The notes below the pieces were generated by a model that saw only the letters and a list, made by a program, of their open reading frames with translations, was not told where the DNA came from and did no database searches. Made by a program: the position numbers and the translations under genes. From Angiostrongylus vasorum (Eukaryota; Nematoda; Chromadorea; Rhabditida; Metastrongylidae), in assembly GCA_018806985.1 (NCBI GenBank), contig JADANN010000290.1:124001-188000 (forward strand): DNA of 64,000 nucleotides, written 5' to 3'. The stretch's first letter is position 1, and the number at the start of each line of letters is the position of its first letter. Of the stretch, positions 56,688 through 64,000 are shown piece by piece.

Positions 56688-57075
56688 CTTCCAACGGTTT
56701 ACCACCTCATCGTGGCTGGAAGGTGTTCATGGGTGTCGGATTGTGATGTACAGCGTGGGATCCATACCCCCCGGCATGGTCTCCCAAGCTGAGAAGGAGT
56801 CTGGCGTTTCCATCAGGAAGCGTAGCTAAACGTAAACGAATACCGGCATCCGCCACCGCCCTGGTATCAAACTAGTCGCATGGTGGCAAATCTTTCTCTG
56901 ATCCACATGGACGGCGACTGCATGTGGTAGTGACGACCTGGGGCAGACTTTGGCTAGGCTGACCTTAGGACAGCAGGGAATCACAATAGCTAAGCCAGGA
57001 AAAATCCGAAAAATGGACTTATGCTAGGGCCTGCACAACCAATGAAGACGGGCCATCCAACTATCCAAGTAAGTA
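56688..57075 (+). repeat. Family B short element
   Basis: Forward copy downstream of NEDD4, from CTTCCAACGGTTTACCACC to CTATCCAAGTAAGTAGG. Nearly complete. Confidence 0.75.
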
Positions 57076-57569
57076 GGTATGGTGAAGCACGTCAATTTGT
57101 CGTAATGGAACAAGATTTTATGACAGAATTACATCCAAAACATAAAAATACAGCATCTAAATTACAGGAAGTGTTTGTTTACACATATGCAGTCATAGTA
57201 CAGTGTAAGTCAACATTAAATAACATGATAGAAACATCTACAGATCTCCAATGTAACACGGCAAAGTATTATGACAGTTCCACTTAGAAGTTGAAGAGAA
57301 TCAGATTTTATTTATAAATCTTCTTCGTGCAGTAACAGAAATATTGCATATACTTTGGGACATCTTTTTTGTTTGATTTCTCATTTAAAGAAGTGCACTG
57401 CACAGGAATTGCAAAGAACACAAGGAAACTTCAGGTTTTTTTCTGGAGACAAAAACTTCCGCGATAGACACGTTCCATTCACAGGATGACGGAATTCAGT
57501 AGAAGATCAAATCCAAACCCCACTTTTGAAGTGGAATGAGTCAAATTTCGACCATACAAAGAAATCATG

Positions 57570-57683
57570 TCAGTAATGAGAGAGAATATACGGCTAAAAG
57601 ATGGAGAGAAGCACAAAGAAAATGATCGGAATTAAAGGAGTAAGCAGAATAAGACATCAAGCTCACAGAATGGCAGCGTGATT
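57570..57683 (+). pseudogene. Decayed copy of part of INTS3 exon 7
   Basis: This stretch aligns with INTS3 exon 7 at about 4951-5070. Shared blocks include AAAGAAAATGATCGG, GGAGTAAGCAGA and AAGACA.CAAGC. It has a 6-base deletion and many substitutions, and the original frame now meets TAA soon after the ATGATCGG block. Both ends fall inside the exon or beyond it without intron boundaries. It cannot encode INTS3. It lies past the NEDD4 gene, more than 50 kb from its source. Confidence 0.7.
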
Positions 57684-58046
57684 CCGACCATACAGTTTGC
57701 ATCTACGAAAAGTGTGCATTTATGCTGCATATAGTAATGGAGATACCTGCGAAATATTACATGTACAAGTAAATCTTGCCTAAAAACAAGGAAAAGTAAG
57801 TGAATGAATCCAAAATCCGGAATGTAAAAGCTGCGATGTACCCTTTAACTGAAGCGTAGAGTATATAAACAATTGAATTGATGATTGAAAATTTGAAACA
57901 AACTTCAGCTCCAACAAAAGAAACTCAACAATCTCAACAAGTAACAACAATAATCATCTATTAAAAGCTATTCACAAAGTAAAGCTCTTATAAACAAGAG
58001 CACTGTTGGCACATGTAGTCCATGTCGCCTTGTCAACATATTGTAG

Positions 58047-61000
58047 CTACCAGTGGTGGGATGACTCAATAAACCGAACATACCATTCAAAGATGTACCA
58101 AAGAATAGTTATTAGTGTTCCCTGAATAATTAACTTTATCTCACTAAAATCTAGAGGACAGAGATTGCACTGTATACGTAACTAGTAGTCGCCTTGAGAT
58201 TAGGTCACCTTCGAAAAAATGGTCATCCAAACTGAGCGATCTATGAAATGATGGCAAAAATTTAATTCCTTACTTAAAAAGTACGTAATCGACTTTAACC
58301 ACCAACACAGTGGACCACCAATGTTAAAAAAACGATAAAACTCTCGGCGTTGGTCAATCCCTGGGGGACACGCCAAGCATTCGACTTTATTGAGCACTGC
58401 TGGAGGTGACTGAATGCATATCTGGCCTTTACAATGACTCGCCATTGCCTACGAATGTATCGAATCAATGCTAGTATCCTCCTAGACAAGTCTGATACCA
58501 ACTTGCCAACGGCGAAAGTGGCTGGAAAGCTTGATGAGCCTTGGGCGCGGGAATCGATCGCATGTGTACTGCAGGGCACCTCTGACCACTGCGCTACACG
58601 CGCCCCGATGTTGTTTTCAGGAATCGTGTGAGTCTAATGTATAGAGTATAGACAATAGACTTTTTACTTACCACAGCACAACTGTTTCCGATATAATCCA
58701 ATGTACGATGCTCAGCAAAATATGCATTGATCGTTTCAGTTTCCTAAAATCTATGGAATCAAGCTACCTTGAAGACTAGTGACAGAAACCAGATAGATAC
58801 AACAGCTAGATCTATCCAATTTGCATAATGCTTACTAAGTATTGCAGGAAATTCGTAGAAAACCGATTTAACCCAGGGAATTTATCTACGCTTCAAAAGA
58901 AAACTACAGAACTTAAGAATATTGGAAGAGAAGTAGATACACACTGGTGGCATGTCTGTATGAGTGGAAGCATCCTGGAATGACTTCGCCTTCAGATCCA
59001 TTTCTGCAGGATACGTTTCCTTCGATTTGAAAATTCTTGATTGTGACAGACCTTTGAAAGATCCTAGATCCTCATTTTCATTTCCGATGAGGTAATTGCT
59101 ATTACAATTCTGGAACAACAACATAACGTAATAAACAAAAATCACTTATTTAATAAGTAACAGGCAAGCACTATGAAGTATTTTACAACAGAACCTTCTT
59201 CGAAGAGGACCGAGGCGATATTCTGCTGTCGTTCCATAGATTTGCTCTGCTATTCTCCAGAACAAGTACTTGAGTCCGCGAAAAAACCGAACAAGTGCAG
59301 GGACTGAATAGACAGAGCTTACGACAAGTTGATGAAGGGCAACGAGCCTTCGCATTCAGTTGCGGTTTCACCTGGAAGTTCTTATTGATAAAACTGAGAT
59401 TTACGAAACACAACTACAATGATGCTGAGATATTTGCAAAACTCCGGCCAGCAGGTGTCTGCGGTGGGCATCGAACACGCTATTACCCTTTCCGGGGGCT
59501 AACGCGCTCATCACCACACCATGCGGGTCTTTTGCTTCGTCTTTCTCTTAGCCAGTTCTGTCTAATTATGAAATAAGAGACGGAATACTATACTTACTAT
59601 AACAGGCGAAACGTTGTAGATGACAGAACATTCTGAATCCCGCATAGTAGTTGGTCCAGCCACAAGCCACTCCTAAATATTACAAACAGAACTTTAATCA
59701 AACCAAGGACGAGAAAACCTGAAGTACTAATTAGACGAAAAACAGTAACTATAGGTAATGCAAGGCATATTATGAACTGACAGAGAAAACGTAGATGACA
59801 GATTTCTGAGGAGAAAAAAACCTCTCGACAGAATCACAACGGAGGAAATCCAGCGGAACAGTCTTTTGTTCTGATCAAAGAGAAATAAGCATCCATTACT
59901 AATGCATATACGCTTAACTTCCTTGGAGTTTCATCGATTACCACGAATAAGCACTTATCCAGAAGGTATCGATTACTTGCACATAATGTATCTTATATCG
60001 ACTATATCGATTCACTAACTGCACTAACTGTACACAATGAGATGAGAAAAGACCATACGAACGATTTTCTAGCACGATGGTGACGAGATCCAACTCCATT
60101 GGCTGCCGGTTGCGATGACGTCTAAAGTTTACTTCGATTGCGGACTCGAGACAACTCGTCCGACGTCGAACTGCAGTGCTGTCAACGTCTGGTAACCAGT
60201 TTCGCAACATATGCTGAGTTTAAAAGAAAAAAAGAGAAGGCTATCGGGACTGGTCAATCATTTTGAGAAACGCCATGCATTCACCTCCATTCGTAGTTGC
60301 GCAGAGCAGATTGAAAGCATATCTGACCTATATAATGGCTTGCGGTTTTCCACGGATTTATCAAGTCAATGCTGCTATCCTTCCAGACACGTGTGATATC
60401 AATTTGCGGACCCGGAAAGAGTGGAGGAAGTCGGTGAGCCCTGGGTATGGGATCGAACCAGCAACCAGGTGTGCATCGTAGGGCGCTTTTAGCCGCTGTG
60501 CTACACGCGACCTTAGTTGTGTGAGCTTCTGTGTTTTTATACTCGTTTATTTCGCACAGTAATCACAGTGTAGACATCGATGCAATACTATTGTCGTAAC
60601 ACCTACTGCAAATACTGGAGGCATCGGTAATCTGAATGAAATCCAAATTTTTTACACAAGAAGGAACTTACCTGATTATTTGAGTAATTCGTCTCTTTGA
60701 AGAATTTTGTGGACGCCACCACGTTTTGCACTTATAACTTGCTTATCGAGTAAGATCTTCCTTCTCTAAAATCTCGAGATGACTGTGCTAGAGGTTTCTT
60801 ACGTTGGGCTTCGGAATGGAAATGCAGGACTCCTAGTCAGCTTGGGAGATCCCGGATGAAGGTGAGCCCTTTCTGGATAATGGGACACAGCTCAAAAATC
60901 CAGGAAGCAGAAAGGCTGGAAGAAAAAAACTTGAAGGAACTGGATAACGACCAGTTCGATCGGTTACCCTAACAAATAATTTATTGGGTTACTCGGAAAT

Positions 61001-62418
61001 TAAGGTTGGATCTATAATCATCTTCATCATTCATGCAGATGTTTTTAGCTTTTTTTTCAAATGCTCTACTATTATCTTTCATTACAAAGTTCATTTTTAT
61101 GCAGTTTCGATTTGTATAATTTGATTATAGTACGAACTGTGTTTTTGACAAATTTTAACAGGTGGAATTCCACATGGTAACAGGGGGCGCACAGTATAGT
61201 GGTACTGATGTCGATCATTACGAGCACAGTGATGGTTCGACCGCGCTACGTGTTCACCAAGCCTCTCATCCCTCCAAGGTCGGCAAACTGGTACCGGACT
61301 TCCCTGAGAAAAACCCATTCTCTGCAATCCAAGTGGGAACGCTCTATTTCGGGTATCTCAGGACTCCAAAGAGAATCGACTAGACCAGCATTCAACAACA
61401 TTTATATTGAAGGGGAAATCAACCACTATGATGCTCAGATATTTCCAAAAATCTCCTCCAAACCAGCTTCGAACCCGCGACTACACTTTCTGGGGTTCAC
61501 AAGTTACGTAATGCACTATCTAGGCCCTTGCTTTGACCTTATCTCGGCCAGTTTTTTTTAGCCCAACGCTGCCGTCAGCAATCAACGGGAGTGGTCCACG
61601 GAGCATAAATCGGCATAGAACCCAGTTAAGCAGAGGCTTCGAAATCACAATGTTTAACCTTCTATTTACTGCCTGTTATATTCTTTTCATGGCAGGGTAT
61701 TATGCGAAATATAACCACAATGATGCTGAAAAAATTTGCAAAACTCAGACTCCTGGCCAGATTCGACACAGAACTAGTCTCCGCTTAACTGGGGTCGAAG
61801 CTGATTTGTGGTCAGCAGATCATTCCCGTTGACGGATGATTGCAGATGGCACCGTTAGGGTAAAAAAAAAGAGGCTGTGAGAAAGGCAAAGCAAGGGCCC
61901 CAGTAGTGCAGCAAGGAACACGTAAGCCCCAGAAAGTTTAATCGCGTATTCGAAGCTGGCCTGGAGTTCCGAGTTTTGAAAATATCTCAGCGTCATTGTG
62001 GTTGTTTTCGATATTCGCTGCACTTCTTGCCGACCTTCAACTGATGGCGAACAGTGGCTAATTCCATCAATATAAAGCGGGAAGGTGCTTAAAGACTGCG
62101 GGAGAGTTGATACAGATTAGCAATGCTATGCTGTGTACAAGGTGGTAGAGATCATATTCTGTACTAAAGAATACCTGGGGGGCAGATGAAAGTGATGTTA
62201 ACGTCAAGGTGAGTTATTGAAAAATGTATTTCTTAGAATCGACAGTTTTCCCTAGATGGAACGCACCAATAAATTTTTTCTTGTTTATGTTTTATAGCCC
62301 CACCCTGGTTTATTTTATATAAAGGTAAGCATACCTGGGTCGGCAGTGTAGCTGGAGTGGTGGTAATGACGGACATGGTTTTCATTCATGGTGAAAAGCA
62401 TCCGTAGAGTTCCATTCA
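58047..62418 (-). CDS. Unrecognised glycosylated membrane-protein candidate, eight phase-consistent exons
   Basis: I do not recognise the family. Exons on the minus strand, 5' to 3': 62335-62418, 60672-60730, 60034-60213, 59598-59672, 58945-59109, 58672-58743, 58209-58268, 58047-58121 (TAG). Splice phases agree at all seven junctions and the donors include GTAAGT three times. The reading has four N-glycosylation sequons (NGTL, NYSN, NRSY, NVSP), at least six cysteines (for example SSHCEWLVAG and INCNSNY) and a hydrophobic aromatic C-terminus (GTLITILWYIFEWYV). That composition suggests an extracellular region anchored by a C-terminal membrane segment. The first exon starts inside a codon, so at least one more exon lies upstream. 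The last exon also holds a good internal donor (GTATGT after IFEW, near 58088), which could join an exon near 57745-57780 and extend the protein. Several introns contain family A and C repeats. The gene model is inferred; the function is unknown. Confidence 0.55.
58335..58605 (-). repeat. Family A tRNA-derived SINE
   Basis: Reverse copy (head GGCGCGTGTAGCGCAGTGGT on the minus strand). It lies between two candidate exons of the minus-strand gene, in the same direction as that gene. Confidence 0.7.
59405..59556 (-). repeat. Family C tRNA-like element, single arm
   Basis: Reverse arm (ACTCCGGCCAGCAGGTGTC, B box GTGTTCGATGCCC on the minus strand), in an intron of the unrecognised minus-strand gene. 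Confidence 0.65.
60240..60512 (-). repeat. Family A SINE with the most tRNA-like head
   Basis: On the minus strand the head reads TAGCACAGCGGCTAAAAGCG (A box) and, after an extended spacer, TGGTTCGATCCC, an almost perfect B box. The other copies have a weaker B box, so this one may be close to the founder or belong to another subfamily. It lies in an intron of the unrecognised minus-strand gene. Confidence 0.65.
61175..61395 (+). repeat. Family D SINE, forward copy
   Basis: Head GGGGGCGCACAGTATAGTGG, B box TGGTTCGACCGC, then a short body (CTCCAAGGTCGGCAAACTGG, AGAATCGACTAGACC). Confidence 0.6.
61425..62025. repeat. Family C elements, nested or diverged head-to-head group
   Basis: A minus arm (61425-61560) and its spacer (CAGCAATCAACGGGAGTGG) are followed by another minus arm start at 61655 and by a plus half (61810-62025) with spacer GATCATTCCCGTTGACGG. 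It looks like two diverged composite copies, one inserted in or beside the other. Confidence 0.5.
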
Positions 62419-62659
62419 CTATCAGGTAGTATACAACTGCCAACTACAGCATTGGCTCAGTTAGTCCAGCGAACAAATAAATAGTTAAGGGCAATTCAAA
62501 CGGAGTCATTGGATAGGAATTGGACTGGGAAGAATTGATGCACTTTAGGCCTTAATAATCAAATAAGAAAAGAAATTGTTAGATTGAAACTGTACTACCT
62601 GGTACTAAAACTGAATGAGCGCTCTTATTTTAAGCAGTTACTATTGAATAGGTGGGAGA

Positions 62660-62985
62660 AGGGTAGTGTTGTGCTTAGTGTGGTAGAAGGGTAGCGCTAT
62701 GCTTAATGTTACAGTCCATAAAATAGGAAGGTGCTGGTTCGATCCTCGTCCCAACGCTCTCCTCCAATCCACGTGTGGACGCTTAAGCTAGAATATCTCC
62801 AAGATTTCAAAAAGATTCGACTTGACTAGCATTGTACGACATTCATGAAGAATACGAAATCCTCAAACTGCAGCTGAAACCATACACAAAATGTTAGGAG
62901 ACCATTCTGAACAATGAATGCAAAGAAAACGAATAGAATGCAAGAAGTGCTGGGATCCGCACAGTAGATGTGGTGACGAGCCATG
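62660..62985 (+). repeat. Family D SINE, diverged forward copy
   Basis: Contains GGTTCGATCCTCGTCCC as B box and ends with AGTGCTGGGATCCGCACAG. Upstream of the visible exons of the minus-strand gene. Confidence 0.5.
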
Positions 62986-63710
62986 TAAAATAAAAATAAT
63001 ACTGTTGAATGAGTGACTCGAAAACGAGGTGTACGGTACTGTTCGGAGCACTTCTACGCAGTCTCGTTTACTGACTGCAATAGAACCTTAACTTTTTTTG
63101 CTTGAAGGTTTATTTAGAGTGAAAACTTTTTTTCCGAAATAATTGATTCCCAAGGATTTCTCCTTATAGACGCTAGTTTCGAATCACCAACTGATTTTTT
63201 CGTATCTAAGTGAGCTTAATGGAAATGGCTGCACTTGTTCGTAGAACTTCGTCATAGTCTTCGAAACGGAAGCATCACATATGCATAATAACTTAGGGAA
63301 ACAAGGAAGCATTTACTTAGATACCTTAAGGATTCATCATTTCGAGTGATCCGAGTCCTTGCATATTTTCACTTCGCTTCTTTGCCTTACAACTGTCGTC
63401 CGTCATGGTGTGGGCTTACCCTAGGTATGGTGGCGTGTGCAAGTAACACACCATGACCTGTAGAATGTTTGCAGCTTAGATCGCAGGCGATCAATCGATT
63501 GGTTTCGATTTTTGTGGTTGATTAACTTTAGCTACAAACACGGTCACCCATTGTGTAGATGGTCAACTCAGAGGCTGCTTACAACCACTTGGATTCTACC
63601 CTACCCCCTTTTTTCGTGCATTTTTTATTTTCTTCTATTACTGCATGCTTTGACAAGTTTGACCTTTCTCCTCTGAAGCGTCCATTTCATATTCCATGGT
63701 TGCAGCTGCA

Positions 63711-63882
63711 ATCTCCCAGTGAAGAAATCTTAAGCCTTGAGCTTCATTATCTGCTCGAAACTACCCTTTTGTCGATTGCCATGACTATTTTCACTATCTT
63801 ACTCTTATGTGGTTGTAGATCTAATAATGCTGTAGTTGAAACTAAGGTTTGTCATCAACATTTTCGACCTCTTTCAGAGTAA
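63711..63882 (+). CDS. Candidate exon with one membrane segment
   Basis: A plausible acceptor (CATGGTTGCAG) precedes an open stretch starting LQSPSEEILSLELHYLLE. A hydrophobic segment follows (LLSIAMTIFTILLLCG, about 18 residues), then a short polar part. It ends either at a donor after VVETK (GTTTGT near 63847) or at the TAA at 63880-63882. It may be one exon of a small membrane protein lying partly beyond the window. No family is recognised and no partner exon is confirmed. Confidence 0.25.
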
Positions 63883-64000
63883 GAAGTTGGAATATCCTTC
63901 AGTTTTCGAGAGAAAACAAATCTCATTTAACAGCATCTAATTGTTCCGTACCAGTGCCCACTTAAGGCGAGCATCGAAGGAACAAGGTCAACGATTGCGC

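Noticed and set aside
59146..59413. Overlapping minus-strand ORFs between candidate exons
   Set aside because: The flanking exons join in phase without them and all three frames meet stops or lack a donor, so I treat this as intron.
60300..60512. Possible genuine tRNA gene on the minus strand
   Set aside because: A and B boxes are good, but no acceptor stem pairs across the ends and the family A body follows directly, so it is a SINE head.
63405..63465. Short minus-strand exon (VMVCYLHTPPYL) before the unrecognised gene
   Set aside because: The splice sites are plausible but its end phase does not fit the exon at 62418, and the interval also contains a CATGGTGTG/CACACCATG inverted repeat.

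Overview
The window looks like nuclear DNA of a nematode, most likely a strongylid parasite (hookworm or relative). This is inferred from intron-rich genes with short phased exons, GT-AG introns ending in TTTCAG/TTTTAG, one GC-AG intron, a possible trans-splice acceptor, and RTE-type retrotransposon remnants among hundreds of bases of tRNA-like SINEs. There are no bacterial operons, rRNAs or CRISPR arrays.

Layout. (1) 760-21806, + strand: the last 21 exons of Integrator subunit 3 (INTS3), about 843 codons, with the N-terminus lying before the window. (2) 22937-25387: two weak minus-strand coding candidates, a 38-residue ORF and an exon with a thrombospondin-type-1-like cysteine/tryptophan pattern. 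(3) 27322-32595, - strand: the 3' part of an unrecognised basic protein with a KEN-box-like motif; three exons agree in splice phase. (4) 38102-56314, + strand: a complete 17-exon NEDD4-family HECT E3 ubiquitin ligase (C2, three WW, HECT). Two of its exons carry an extra base in a homopolymer run, which breaks the frame. (5) 58047-62418, - strand: at least eight phase-consistent exons of an unrecognised, probably membrane-anchored N-glycosylated protein. (6) 63711-63882, + strand: a weak candidate exon with one hydrophobic segment.

Most of the rest is introns and intergenic DNA filled by repeats. There are RTE non-LTR retrotransposon remnants (the longest at 14770-18085, inside an INTS3 intron) and four recurring short families: A, tRNA-derived with a TTTATCC-type tail; B, about 390 bp with an AAGT-type tail and a consensus 5' splice site at its end; C, tRNA-like and often paired head-to-head around a shared spacer; D, tRNA-derived. 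A decayed copy of part of INTS3 exon 7 lies at 57570-57683, more than 50 kb from its source.

The two recognised genes are housekeeping: INTS3 acts in snRNA 3'-end processing, transcription attenuation and DNA-damage signalling, and NEDD4 ubiquitinates membrane proteins. They are not an operon, because at least one gene on the opposite strand lies between them. I saw no convincing new multi-gene system. The points most worth following are the unrecognised genes at 58047-62418 and 27322-32595, the dispersed INTS3 exon copy, and the head-to-head family C element. All family assignments come from reading translations and remembered family sequences; no search was run.
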